NCBI GenBank assembly: GCA_025934395.1
Contig: JAICYC010000004.1
Location: 22,905-86,904, forward strand
Length of the DNA: 64,000 bases
Direction: 5' to 3'
Source of the DNA: Solirubrobacteraceae bacterium
GTDB taxonomy: Bacteria; Actinomycetota; Thermoleophilia; Solirubrobacterales; Solirubrobacteraceae
In this document: positions 45,143 to 53,522 of the stretch, piece after piece
How the letters are laid out: the number at the start of each line of letters is the position of its first letter
How positions within the stretch are numbered: the first letter of the stretch is position 1
Position numbers and translations under genes: made by a program
The notes under the pieces: model-generated
What the model was told of the DNA's origin: nothing
What the model saw: only the letters and a program-made list of their open reading frames with translations
Database searches by the model: none

Positions 45143-45199
45143 GCGGCGAGGCCGTCGCACCGACCCCGCGCTCGCCGGCGCCCGCCCGCACGCGAAGGC

Positions 45200-46129
45200 T
45201 CAGCGCGCGAGGAACTGCGCGAGCAGCTCGTTGAACGCGGACGGGCGCTCGAGCATCGCGACGTGACCGGTGTCTGCGAACACGACCAGCTGCGAGTCGG
45301 GGATCAGCTCGTCGAACACCGCAGCGTCGCGCGCGCCGATCAACAGGTCGTTCTCACCCCACACGATCAGGGTGGGGCACGCGATCCTGGGCAGCCGCTC
45401 CCGGATCTCGTAGCCGTGCAGCGCTTCCAGCGCGGAGAGGAAGCCGGGCTTGCCGGCGCCGCGAAGCTGTTCGGCCGCGAGCGGGGCCGGCAGCCGCGCA
45501 GGGTGGCGGGCGACCACCGACATCAGCGCCGTGCGCAGCCGCGGGCGGCGCGTGGCGGCGTCCGAGCGCGCCGCGAGCCACGCTGCGGTCATCGCGGTCA
45601 CGCGATCCACGCGCCGCAGGAACGGGAGCGCGCGGCCCGTGCGCGGATCGGCGTGCGTGGAGATGCCCGCTGCGGACACCAGGACGAGCGATGACACGCG
45701 CTCGGGGACCGCGATCGCAAGCTCCGCAGCGATGAAGCCGCCCATGGAGTTGCCCACGACCGCCGCCGCAGGCATGCCGAGCTCGTCGAGCAGGCTGTCG
45801 AGCAGGCCTGCGTAGCCTGCGATCGAGACGTCCTGCGGCGGCATCGGCGAGTGGCCGAACCCGGGCAGGTCCATCGCGACCACCGTGTGGTCACGCGCGA
45901 ACACCGGGAGCTGCTCCAGCCAGTTCTGCCAGGAGCCCGACAGCCCGTGCACGAACACCAGCGGCGGTCCCTCGCCCAGCGTGATCGTGTTCACGGGCGT
46001 GCCGTCGGCGACCACCCAGCGCTGGTGCTCGCGCCAGTCGACGTCGATCCACGCCGATCGGCCCTGCGGCCCGTAGGTGCCGGCGTCCACCACGCGCGGG
46101 TGAGCTCTCGCCGGTGCGTCGCTGGCCAT
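45200..46129 (-). CDS. Alpha/beta hydrolase
   Basis: 309 residues. HGLSGSWQNW supplies the oxyanion loop, GNSMGG the nucleophile serine, ENDLL the acid and DTGHVAML the histidine. A cap region lies at about 160-230. No signal peptide. The substrate is unknown; similar proteins include esterases and C-C hydrolases. It is monocistronic, convergent with ilvD and divergent from xer. Confidence 0.9.
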   Translation of the reverse strand: MASDAPARAHPRVVDAGTYGPQGRSAWIDVDWREHQRWVVADGTPVNTITLGEGPPLVFVHGLSGSWQNWLEQLPVFARDHTVVAMDLPGFGHSPMPPQDVSIAGYAGLLDSLLDELGMPAAAVVGNSMGGFIAAELAIAVPERVSSLVLVSAAGISTHADPRTGRALPFLRRVDRVTAMTAAWLAARSDAATRRPRLRTALMSVVARHPARLPAPLAAEQLRGAGKPGFLSALEALHGYEIRERLPRIACPTLIVWGENDLLIGARDAAVFDELIPDSQLVVFADTGHVAMLERPSAFNELLAQFLAR

Positions 46130-46135
46130 CCGTCG

Positions 46136-46141
46136 AATCTA
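46136..46141 (-). promoter_or_regulatory. -10 box of the hydrolase gene (TAGATT), leaderless
   Basis: Minus-strand TAGATT ends 6 nt before the ATG at 46129. Confidence 0.5.
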
Positions 46142-46300
46142 GCCCACAGGCGGCGCGGGCGCGCCGCGGGCGCGCAGCGGGTTCCTATCCTGCTCGTGGG
46201 AGTTGCGACGGCGCAGCCGCGTGTGCGCGGCCGGCAGGCGGCGGCGCACGTGCGGCGAATCAACAGGAATGGGTGCACGGAGGGGGCGCAGCAGCCGGTG

Positions 46301-47278
46301 ATGGGCGCGGAGGCGCAGGAGGGCAGCGAGGAGCAGGAGGGCCGCCGAGACGGCCGTCCGCCGCTGGCCGGCGTGTGGGAGGCCGCACTGGCGACGCTCG
46401 CGGCCGACCTGCGGCGCCGTGACGCAGCCGCGCGCACCCGCCGCGCCTACGAGCTGGACGCCTCACAGTTCGCGTCGTGGGCGCAGCGCGCGGCGCTGGA
46501 GCCCGCCTCCGTGGGTGCCCGCGACGTCCGCCGCTACGTGGCCTCGCTCACCGAGCAGGGCCTCGCGCCGGCCAGCTCCGCCCGCAAGCTCGCGGCGCTG
46601 CGGGCCCTGTTCGCCAGCCAGCGGGAGCACGGCGCGATCGCTGAGAACCCCGCGGACCTCGTGTCCTCGCCGCGACGCGGCAGCCCGCTGCCGCGGGTGC
46701 TCAGCGCGCGCGAGGCTGGACGTCTGCTCGATGGCATCCCCGCCTCGGACCCGCTGGCGCTGCGCGACCGCGCGATGTTCGAGCTCGCCTACGGGTGCGG
46801 GCTGCGGGCCGAGGAGATCGTCACGCTCACGCTCGAGGCGATCGAGCACGACGCCGAGCAGGTGCGCGTCGAGGGCAAGGGACGAAAGACGCGGCTCGTG
46901 CCGGTCGGCGAGCACGCGCTCGCCGCTGTGGACGCCTATGTGCAGCGCGCGCGCGGCGCGCTGCTCGCGGCGCGGGCGAGCTGGGAACCCCCGGCGGGCG
47001 ATCCGGGCGTGCTGTTCCTCAGCCGCAGCGGCCGCCCGCTCGGCACCGGCGATGTGCGGCGCCGCCTGGCGCGCTGGACCCGCAGGGCCGGGATCGACGG
47101 CGTCTCACCCCACGCGCTGCGCCACAGCTTCGCCACACATCTGCTCGACGGAGGCGCCGATCTGCGCAGCATCCAGGAGATGCTCGGACACGCCAGTGTC
47201 TCCAGCACACAGATATACACTCGGGTAGAGTCCGCGAGGCTCAGAAGCGCCTACGCGCGCAGTCATCCTCGGGCCTGA
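46301..47278 (+). CDS. Xer-type tyrosine recombinase
   Basis: About 325 residues. N-terminal SAM-like core-binding domain (about 35-115) and catalytic domain with R169 (GCGLRAEEI), HALRHSFATHLLDGG (H271, R274), H297 (LGHASVSSTQIYT) and the nucleophile Y306. It resembles XerC/XerD, which resolve chromosome dimers at dif. GTG 46196, in frame and close to a TATCCT box, is an alternative start adding 35 residues. It sits before a WhiG-type sigma gene, as in Streptomyces, so it is chromosomal rather than phage-borne. Confidence 0.9.
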   Translation: MGAEAQEGSEEQEGRRDGRPPLAGVWEAALATLAADLRRRDAAARTRRAYELDASQFASWAQRAALEPASVGARDVRRYVASLTEQGLAPASSARKLAALRALFASQREHGAIAENPADLVSSPRRGSPLPRVLSAREAGRLLDGIPASDPLALRDRAMFELAYGCGLRAEEIVTLTLEAIEHDAEQVRVEGKGRKTRLVPVGEHALAAVDAYVQRARGALLAARASWEPPAGDPGVLFLSRSGRPLGTGDVRRRLARWTRRAGIDGVSPHALRHSFATHLLDGGADLRSIQEMLGHASVSSTQIYTRVESARLRSAYARSHPRA

Positions 47279-47296
47279 ATCCGGGAAAGGAACACC

Positions 47297-48082
47297 CTGG
47301 AGACGAACGTCAAACCGATCGAGCTGCGCGAACTCTGGCGCCGGTACAAGACCGAGGGCGATCAGAGCGTGCGCGAGCGCCTCGTGGTGGCCTACTCGCC
47401 GTTGGTGAAGTACGTGGCCGGCCGCACCGCCGCCGGGCTCCCGCCCCACGTCGAGGAGGCGGACCTGATCTCCTACGGCCTCGTCGGCCTGATCTCCGCG
47501 ATCGAGCGCTTCGACCTCTCGCGGGACATCAAGTTCGAGACCTACGCGATCATGCGCATCAAGGGCGCGATCATCGACGAGCTCCGCTCGCTCGACTGGG
47601 TGCCGCGCAGCGTGCGCGCGCGGGCGCGAGAGGTGGAGCGCGCCAACGCGAAGCTGGAGCACACCCTCCAGCGGGCTCCCACCGACCAGGAGATCGCAAA
47701 CGAGATGGGGATCACCGTCGACGAACTCAACGACTCGCTGCTCGCGATCTCGCACTCCTCGATCGTCGCGCTGGACGAGCTGTGGAGCGTGTCCGACTCG
47801 AGCGGCGACCAGGTGTCGCTGATGGACACGATCGAGGATCCCGGCGCGCCGGACCCGGCCAAGGCGCTCGACGTCGGGGACCTGAAGGACCGGATCGCCG
47901 ACTCGATCGCGAAGCTCCCGGAGCGCGAGAAGCTCGTGATCGCCCTCTACTACTACGAGAACCTGACGCTTCGCGAGATCGGCGAGGTGCTCGGCGTGAC
48001 CGAGTCGCGCGTGTCGCAGATGCACACGAAGGCCGTGCTCCGGCTGCGCTCGCGCATGCAGGAGGAGAGCTTCGACGACTGA
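47297..48082 (+). CDS. RNA polymerase sigma factor, WhiG/FliA family, CTG start
   Basis: 261 residues. Region 2 has LVKYVAGRTAAGLPPHVEEADLIS-type sequence, region 3 DELRSLDWVPRSVRARAREVE, region 4 LPEREKLVIALYYYENLTLREIGEVLGVTESRVSQ. The conserved ELWRRYKTEGDQSVRERL lies upstream of the first usable GTG (47369). The only in-frame codon with a proper Shine-Dalgarno sequence is CTG 47297, with AAAGGA ending 5 bases before it; an in-frame stop at 47276 rules out earlier starts. It would direct motility or developmental genes; none are in the window. Confidence 0.9.
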   Translation: METNVKPIELRELWRRYKTEGDQSVRERLVVAYSPLVKYVAGRTAAGLPPHVEEADLISYGLVGLISAIERFDLSRDIKFETYAIMRIKGAIIDELRSLDWVPRSVRARAREVERANAKLEHTLQRAPTDQEIANEMGITVDELNDSLLAISHSSIVALDELWSVSDSSGDQVSLMDTIEDPGAPDPAKALDVGDLKDRIADSIAKLPEREKLVIALYYYENLTLREIGEVLGVTESRVSQMHTKAVLRLRSRMQEESFDD

Positions 48083-48118
48083 TTGGCCGTACGGCTAGAC
48101 CGCGGCGATTCCCGGCGG

Positions 48119-48124
48119 TATGGT
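48119..48124 (+). promoter_or_regulatory. -10 box (TATGGT) and leader of the EF-G-like gene
   Basis: TATGGT is followed by a leader of about 22 nt containing AGAGGAG five bases before ATG 48153. Confidence 0.42.
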
Positions 48125-48152
48125 GCTCCCCACCCGGAGAAGAGGAGCTCAC

Positions 48153-50234
48153 ATGCACGCAGCGGACCGCATTCGCAACGTCGCACTGGTCGGCCATCGA
48201 GGGTCGGGGAAGACCTCGCTGCACGAGGCGCTCCTGTTCGAGGCCGGCACGGTCACGCGTCTCGGATCCGTTCCCGACAAGAGCACCGTGTCGGACTCCG
48301 ACCCGGATGAGCAGGCTCGCCAGATGTCGATCTCGGCGACGCTCAGCCCGCTGATCTGGCACGACCGCAAGATCAACCTGCTCGACACCCCGGGTGAGCC
48401 CAGCTTCATCGCCGACGCGCTCGGCGCGATGCGCGTGTGCGAGTCCGCCGTGTTCGTGATCAACGGCGTGATGGGGGTGGAGGTGACCGCTTCGCGCCTG
48501 TGGGCGCGCGCCGCGGAGCTGGACATCGCGCGCATGATCTACGTGAACATGCTCGACCGCGAGCGCGCCGACTTCTTCCGCACGCTCGACGGGCTCAAGC
48601 GCGCCTTCGGCCAGCACGTCGTCGCAACCGAGATCCCGATCGGCACCGAGCACGAGATCGAAGGCGTGATCGACCTCGTCGACATGAAGGCCTTCCGCTC
48701 GCAGTCCACCGCCGAGCGTGGCGCCGCCGAGGAGATCCCGATCCCCGACGGGCTCGCGGACGTCGCGCAGGAATACCGCGAGAAGCTCATGGACGAGGTC
48801 TCCGAAGTCTCCGACTCGCTGATGGAGCGCTACCTCGAGGGCGAGGAGATCTCACACGAGGAGATCGTCGACGCGCTCAAGGAGGGCACCAACCACGGCC
48901 GCATCTTCCCCGTGGTCTGCGGCGTGGCCACCCGCAATCTCGGCACCACCCGCCTGCTCGACGCGATCGTGGAGGACCTCCCCTCGCCGGTCAAGCACGG
49001 CTCGCTGCAGGTGGGCGACGTGGAGCTCACCGCCACGCCCGAGGAGCCGCTGTTCGCGTACGTCTTCAAGACCCGTGCCGACCCGTTCGCGGGCCGCATC
49101 AACCTGATCCGCGTCTACCAGGGCGCGATGCGCGCCGACAGCCAGGTCCTCAACACCCGTGCCCACGTCAAGGAGCGCATCGGGCAGCTGGTGACGTTCA
49201 ACGGCAAGGAGACCGAGCACGTGCAGGAGTTCGGGCCGGGGGACATAGGCGCGGTCGCCAAGCTCAAGGAGACGCGGGCGGGGGACTGGCTCGCGTTCCG
49301 CGACGAGCCGATCGAGATGCCGCGTCCGAAGCTGCCCGCGCCGGTGATGGCGTTCGCCGTGGAGCCCAAGAGCCGCGGGGACGAGGAGAAGGTGCTCTCC
49401 TCGCTTCGTCGCCTGCAGGAGGAGGACCCCACGATCGACCTGCACCGCGACCAGCAGACGGGGGAGCAGATCGTCGCCGGGCTCTCCCAGGTCCACGTCG
49501 AAGTGATCGTCGACCGGCTGCGCGACCGCTTCGGCGTCGAGGTCACACTCAAGCCACCGCGCGTGCCGTACCGCGAGACGATCCGCGCGAGCGCGCCCGG
49601 GCACGGCCGCCACAAGAAGCAGTCCGGTGGCCGCGGGCAGTTCGGCGACTGCCACATCGAGATCGAGCCTCTCGCGGACGGCACGGACCGCGGCGGCTTC
49701 GAGTTCGTCGACGCGATCAAGGGCGGCGTGATCCCGAGCTCGTTCATCCCGGCCGTCGAGAAGGGCGTGCGGGAAGCAATGGAAAGCGGCGTGGTCGCCG
49801 GCTACCCGGTGCAGGGGGTGCGCGTGCGCCTGCACGACGGCCAGTACCACTCCGTCGACTCGTCGGAGATCGCCTTCAAGCTCGCCGGGGTCCAGGCGAT
49901 GAAGCAGGCTCTCGAGCAGGCCTCGCCGGTGCTGCTGGAGCCGATCATGCTCGTCACCCTGTCGGTGCCCGAGGCGAGCGTCGGCGACGTGATCGGCGAC
50001 CTCAACAGCCGCCGCGGGCGCCCCCAGGGGATGGAGCCCTCGGGCGCGATGACCGAGATCAAGGCCGAGGTGCCGATGGCGGAGATGCTCACCTACGCCC
50101 CCGACCTGCGCTCCATCACCCAGGGCCAGGGCGACTACACCCTCGAGTTCCTGCGCTACGAGGAGGTGCCCGGGCACCTCGCCCAGAAGGTCGTCGCGGC
50201 CGCTTCCGAGGAGCGCGAGGCTGCGCACGCCTGA
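48153..50234 (+). CDS. EF-G-like translational GTPase (FusA2 type)
   Basis: 693 residues with all five EF-G domains. The G motifs differ from true EF-G: the P-loop is GHRGSGKT (14-21), the switch II motif is DTPGEPSF with E82 in place of the catalytic His, and the guanine motif is NMLD (132-135) instead of NKxD. Domain IV has KKQSGGRGQFGDCHIEIEP. This is an EF-G paralogue like mycobacterial FusA2, not the main elongation factor, which normally sits with rpsL/rpsG. The role is not established. Confidence 0.9.
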   Translation: MHAADRIRNVALVGHRGSGKTSLHEALLFEAGTVTRLGSVPDKSTVSDSDPDEQARQMSISATLSPLIWHDRKINLLDTPGEPSFIADALGAMRVCESAVFVINGVMGVEVTASRLWARAAELDIARMIYVNMLDRERADFFRTLDGLKRAFGQHVVATEIPIGTEHEIEGVIDLVDMKAFRSQSTAERGAAEEIPIPDGLADVAQEYREKLMDEVSEVSDSLMERYLEGEEISHEEIVDALKEGTNHGRIFPVVCGVATRNLGTTRLLDAIVEDLPSPVKHGSLQVGDVELTATPEEPLFAYVFKTRADPFAGRINLIRVYQGAMRADSQVLNTRAHVKERIGQLVTFNGKETEHVQEFGPGDIGAVAKLKETRAGDWLAFRDEPIEMPRPKLPAPVMAFAVEPKSRGDEEKVLSSLRRLQEEDPTIDLHRDQQTGEQIVAGLSQVHVEVIVDRLRDRFGVEVTLKPPRVPYRETIRASAPGHGRHKKQSGGRGQFGDCHIEIEPLADGTDRGGFEFVDAIKGGVIPSSFIPAVEKGVREAMESGVVAGYPVQGVRVRLHDGQYHSVDSSEIAFKLAGVQAMKQALEQASPVLLEPIMLVTLSVPEASVGDVIGDLNSRRGRPQGMEPSGAMTEIKAEVPMAEMLTYAPDLRSITQGQGDYTLEFLRYEEVPGHLAQKVVAAASEEREAAHA

Positions 50235-50312
50235 GCGCGGCCGCCGCCCTCTCGGCGGAGGCCGCTCAGCCGCTGCGCACACGCCGGGCAGCGGCCCAGC
50301 TGCGTTCCTGGC

Positions 50313-50318
50313 TACCCT
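50313..50318 (+). promoter_or_regulatory. -10 box (TACCCT), leaderless
   Basis: TACCCT ends 9 nt before the ATG at 50328. Confidence 0.5.
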
Positions 50319-50327
50319 GGTGGGCCG

Positions 50328-51065
50328 ATGAGCACCCGCACGATCGTGACCTCCCAGCCCGACGTGGCCTGCGACGTATGCGAGCGCCGCCTGCTGCGCG
50401 GCGAGCAGCCCGACGCGTTCATCGCCGCCGGCCGGCGGCTGATCGTCTGCGAGCTGTGCGTCCCGCGCGCCGTCCACGAGGGCTGGATGCGCGAGACCGA
50501 CACGCCAGCGATCGAGCTGCCGCCCGGCCGCCCGCGGCGCGGGCGCACCCTGCTCGACCGCTTGTGGCAGGTCGCCCGGGCCCCCGCGGAGCAGATGCCC
50601 GGCGCCGAGGCGCCGGTCGAGCCCTACGAGCAGCAGGTCGAGGCGCGCTCCGAGGGCGCCGGGTCGCCCGCCCGCCCGGGGCGCACGCGCGGCACGCACG
50701 CTCCACCGTCGCCCGCGGACGCCGACTGGCTGCAGCCCGACGGCGGCGAGGGATCCTACGCCGAGCTCGCCGTGGCGGAGTTCAACGCGAGCGAGTTCCC
50801 GCGACGTGTCGCGGGGGTGGCGCGCTCTCTGGGCCCGCCGGAGGTCACCGTGCGCAGCGCCGAACACCTCAGCAGCGTCGTCGTGATCGTGGTCGCCTGG
50901 GAGCTGTGCTGGTACCGCTACGAGGTCGACCTCAGCGAATCGCCCGCCACGGTGCGGGTGCTCGAGCAGGGGACCGAGCTGAGCGAGCTGCGCCACGACG
51001 ACCGGCACGCCAACGCGCTCGCCGACGACGAGGGAGCGCTCGTGATCGCCGCCGGCGCGCTGTAG
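50328..51065 (+). CDS. Protein of unknown function with CxxC pairs
   Basis: 245 residues. The N-terminus has CDVCERRLLRGEQPD and CELC, a likely zinc-binding treble-clef or ribbon. A disordered linker (about 65-140) rich in Pro, Gly and Arg leads to a C-terminal alpha/beta domain with YAELAVAEFNASEFPRRV, VVIVVAWELCWYRYEVDLSE and ELRHDDRHANALADDEG. No membrane segment. Not recognised. Confidence 0.72.
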   Translation: MSTRTIVTSQPDVACDVCERRLLRGEQPDAFIAAGRRLIVCELCVPRAVHEGWMRETDTPAIELPPGRPRRGRTLLDRLWQVARAPAEQMPGAEAPVEPYEQQVEARSEGAGSPARPGRTRGTHAPPSPADADWLQPDGGEGSYAELAVAEFNASEFPRRVAGVARSLGPPEVTVRSAEHLSSVVVIVVAWELCWYRYEVDLSESPATVRVLEQGTELSELRHDDRHANALADDEGALVIAAGAL

Positions 51066-51084
51066 GCAGCCGCGCTCGCAGCAC

Positions 51085-51112
51085 TTGCGGATTCGGCACG
51101 GCCCGGTACCCT
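51085..51112 (+). promoter_or_regulatory. Promoter of the 76-aa gene (TTGCGG / TACCCT)
   Basis: -35 TTGCGG (51085-51090), 16-base spacer, -10 TACCCT (51107-51112), which ends 9 nt before ATG 51122. One of the few leaderless cases here with a recognisable -35. Confidence 0.55.
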
Positions 51113-51121
51113 TTGCAGACG

Positions 51122-51352
51122 ATGATCTACTGCGTGGTACCGAAGGCGATGGCAGACACGCTCTACCCGACGATGGTGGAGCACTACAAGGACGACGAGA
51201 ACGTCACCGTGATCGTCGATCGGCGCGAGTTCGACCGGCGCGCGCGCCGTGGCCGCAGCGAGCTGCCCGACGCCGTCGCCCAGCGGCGGATCGTGCGTGA
51301 CCGTCGCCGCGCGCGGGTCGCAGGCGACCTGCTGCCGCTCGCCAACGGCTGA
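51122..51352 (+). CDS. Small basic protein of unknown function
   Basis: 76 residues. The first half, MIYCVVPKAMADTLYPTM then VEHYKDDENVTVIVDRR, looks like a small alpha/beta unit; the second half is strongly basic (FDRRARRGRSEL, QRRIVRDRRRARV). Possibly a nucleic-acid-binding protein, but this is inference. Located between another unknown gene and rnhA, with its own promoter. Confidence 0.7.
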   Translation: MIYCVVPKAMADTLYPTMVEHYKDDENVTVIVDRREFDRRARRGRSELPDAVAQRRIVRDRRRARVAGDLLPLANG

Positions 51353-51409
51353 TCCCGCGCCGCGCGGGAGTGTCGGGGGCCGACCGCGAGAGCCGTCGCC
51401 GCCGCGCTG

Positions 51410-51415
51410 CATAAT
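51410..51415 (+). promoter_or_regulatory. -10 box of rnhA (CATAAT), leaderless
   Basis: CATAAT ends 9 nt before the rnhA ATG. Confidence 0.5.
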
Positions 51416-51424
51416 CCCGCCGCG

Positions 51425-51823
51425 ATGAAGCTTGTGGTCAACGTCGACGGCGGCGCGCGCGGCAACCCGGGGCCCGCCGCCGCCGCATGCGTGGTGAGGG
51501 ACACCGACGGCCACGTGCTGGTGGAGGACTCCGAGTTGCTCGGCAGCGTCACCAACAACGTCGCCGAGTACCGCGCGCTGCTGCTCGGGCTCGCGCGCGC
51601 CCGCGAGCTGGGCGCCGACGAGGTCGAGGTGCTCGGCGACTCCGAGCTCGTCGTCAAGCAGGTGCAGGGCGTCTACAAGGTGCGCCACGCCGCGATGCGA
51701 CCGCTGCACGCCGAAGCGCTCGCCGCGCTGCGCAGCTTCTCCAGCTGGAGCATCCGCGCCGTGCCCCGCGCACAGAACGCCGACGCGGACGCCCTGGTCA
51801 ACCAGGCACTCGACGCGGCCTAA
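51425..51823 (+). CDS. rnhA: Ribonuclease HI
   Basis: 132 residues. The catalytic acids are all present: D8 (NVDGGARGNPGP), E48 (NNVAEYRALLLG), D72 (LGDSELVVKQVQG) and D120/D122 (QNADADALVN). It cuts RNA in RNA-DNA hybrids, complementing RNase HII encoded 11 kb upstream. It lacks the basic protrusion of the E. coli enzyme, like many actinobacterial and archaeal forms. Confidence 0.94.
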   Translation: MKLVVNVDGGARGNPGPAAAACVVRDTDGHVLVEDSELLGSVTNNVAEYRALLLGLARARELGADEVEVLGDSELVVKQVQGVYKVRHAAMRPLHAEALAALRSFSSWSIRAVPRAQNADADALVNQALDAA

Positions 51824-51849
51824 CCGCTCCGCGCCGCGTCCACGGCCCC

Positions 51850-53406
51850 CTAGTGGAGTCCGCGTGCTGAGCGGGCGATTGCGAGCATCTGCTGGTTGGT
51901 GAGGTCCTCGAGGAGGGTGTTGGTCACCCAGTAGAGGACCTTGGCGCTGCGCCAGCCGATCGCGTGGATGTGCGATCCGTCGTCGACCACGAGGTAGCGC
52001 CGGCCGTTGATCAGACGGGAGTGCGAGTGGGCGAACAGCGGCGGGTTGAGCCAGTTGGTGCCCTCGAAGTCGTAGTAGCCGCCGATCGTGTTGTCGCGCC
52101 AGACCACCACGTAGGCCCAGTGCTTGCGCTTGCTCTGGTCGGGCAGGACATAGGAGCGCACTTCCTGCTGCTCGGCCGAGCCCGTCTGGAGGGTGGGGTA
52201 GAGCACGCGGAACGGCAGGCTCGTGGAGGCTTTGACCGCTTCGTTCTCGCCCGCCTGCGTGGTCGGGTACAGCCCGAAGGGGTGCGCTGGTGCGGCCGCG
52301 TGGGAGGCGTGCTTGCCGTGGTGGCGGGTCTTGGCCGGCGCGGCGGGCACCTGCAGCTGTTCGTGGCCGTTCAGGAACGTGTCGAGCGTCTTCGAGTTGA
52401 GCGCCGGGGTGGAGGTCACGTACGAGCCGCCGCCGAGCTGCGCGTTCACGCTCGAGGTGAGGAACTTCACCTGCCGCAGCGGCTTGGACTGCGAGAACAC
52501 GATCAGCTTCGCGAGCTTGACCAGTTCCGGTCCTTCGCGAGCCACGGTGCTCTTGATCGCTTTGCCGACCGCTTTCGCGACGGTGTGGATCTGCCCGAGG
52601 ATGTCTTCGAGGCTTTTCGCGGACACCTGCTCGCGCAGGTTGCGGATGAAGTCCTGCTGGCGGGCGACCCGCACGAAGTCGGAGTCGGTGTGGCGGTAGC
52701 GCACGTAGTTGAGCGCGTTTTCGTAGCAGAGCTTCTGGTAGCCGGGGTACAGGTTGATGCTCGTGTAGTCCGTTTCGGTCGTCCCGACGTTGAGGTTGTA
52801 GTAGTGGTGGTCCACGTTGACGTACACGCATCCGAGCGTGTCGACCACCTGGATGAACCCCCTGAAGTTCACGTCCACGATCGCGTTGAGCTTCAGTTCG
52901 GGGAAGACTTCTTTCTCGATCGTCTCCGCCGCTGCGAGCATCGCGCCGCGCGTGCCGCCGGCCTTGAACCCGTACGTGTACGCGGCGTTGATCTTTTCGT
53001 GCTCGTACACCGTGCCGTTGGCGAGGTGGATGTTCACGAGCAGATCGCGCGGGATCGAGAGCACCGAGGTCTGCCCCTGGCTCGGGTCGAAGCGGACCAG
53101 CAGGATCGTGTCGCTGTGCGCCGGGTCGGACTTGTCGTAGATGTCCTTGGAGTGTTCGCGGCGGTCGGAGCCGAGGATCAGGAACGTCTCCGGCCCGCCG
53201 GAGTATTCGGGCGTGACGAGCCCCTTGGGCGCGTTGATGTGCGAGGACGCCGGGAGCACCTCTTCGGCGAGCTCGTCGACTTCGTTCTGCGCGATCGTCG
53301 CCGTGGCGCCGGCGGCCAGCGCGACGATCGCCACCGCCGCCACGAGAAAGCGCTTCCACATCCCCCACCACAGCCGTGGCGGGCGATCCTCGTTGATCGT
53401 GTTCAT
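51850..53406 (-). CDS. LytR-CpsA-Psr (LCP) family glycopolymer ligase
   Basis: 518 residues. Cytoplasmic N-terminus, one membrane segment (about 18-38), then the LCP domain (about 70-250): FLILGSDRRE, DTILLVRFDPSQG, SIPRDLLVNI, YVNVDHHYYNL and YVRYRHTDSDFVRVARQQDFI. A long C-terminal region includes a His/Ala-rich linker and a Tyr/Trp-rich beta domain. LCP enzymes attach teichoic acid- or arabinogalactan-like polymers to peptidoglycan. It is divergent from a SEDS gene, which fits wall assembly. Confidence 0.92.
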   Translation of the reverse strand: MNTINEDRPPRLWWGMWKRFLVAAVAIVALAAGATATIAQNEVDELAEEVLPASSHINAPKGLVTPEYSGGPETFLILGSDRREHSKDIYDKSDPAHSDTILLVRFDPSQGQTSVLSIPRDLLVNIHLANGTVYEHEKINAAYTYGFKAGGTRGAMLAAAETIEKEVFPELKLNAIVDVNFRGFIQVVDTLGCVYVNVDHHYYNLNVGTTETDYTSINLYPGYQKLCYENALNYVRYRHTDSDFVRVARQQDFIRNLREQVSAKSLEDILGQIHTVAKAVGKAIKSTVAREGPELVKLAKLIVFSQSKPLRQVKFLTSSVNAQLGGGSYVTSTPALNSKTLDTFLNGHEQLQVPAAPAKTRHHGKHASHAAAPAHPFGLYPTTQAGENEAVKASTSLPFRVLYPTLQTGSAEQQEVRSYVLPDQSKRKHWAYVVVWRDNTIGGYYDFEGTNWLNPPLFAHSHSRLINGRRYLVVDDGSHIHAIGWRSAKVLYWVTNTLLEDLTNQQMLAIARSARGLH

Positions 53407-53508
53407 GAGACGCAGTGCATACAGGCCCAGAGCAGCGCCGAGCCCCCCGGCGACGCGCTGCCGCCTAGCGTAGCGAGCGGCCCGGCGCGCGGGCGCCGCG
53501 CGCGCGGC

Positions 53509-53514
53509 TACCCT
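53509..53514 (+). promoter_or_regulatory. -10 box of the SEDS gene (TACCCT), leaderless
   Basis: TACCCT ends 8 nt before the ATG at 53523. Confidence 0.5.
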
Positions 53515-53522
53515 CGCAGGCG

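Noticed and set aside
46186..46191. TATCCT as leaderless promoter for GTG 46196 of xer
   Set aside because: The box ends only 4 nt before that GTG, closer than in the other cases, and the extra N-terminal residues look unstructured; kept only as an alternative start.
46301..47278. Tyrosine recombinase as a sign of an integrated element
   Set aside because: The protein is Xer-like, no att repeats, tRNA or phage genes are nearby, and xer next to whiG is a normal chromosomal arrangement.
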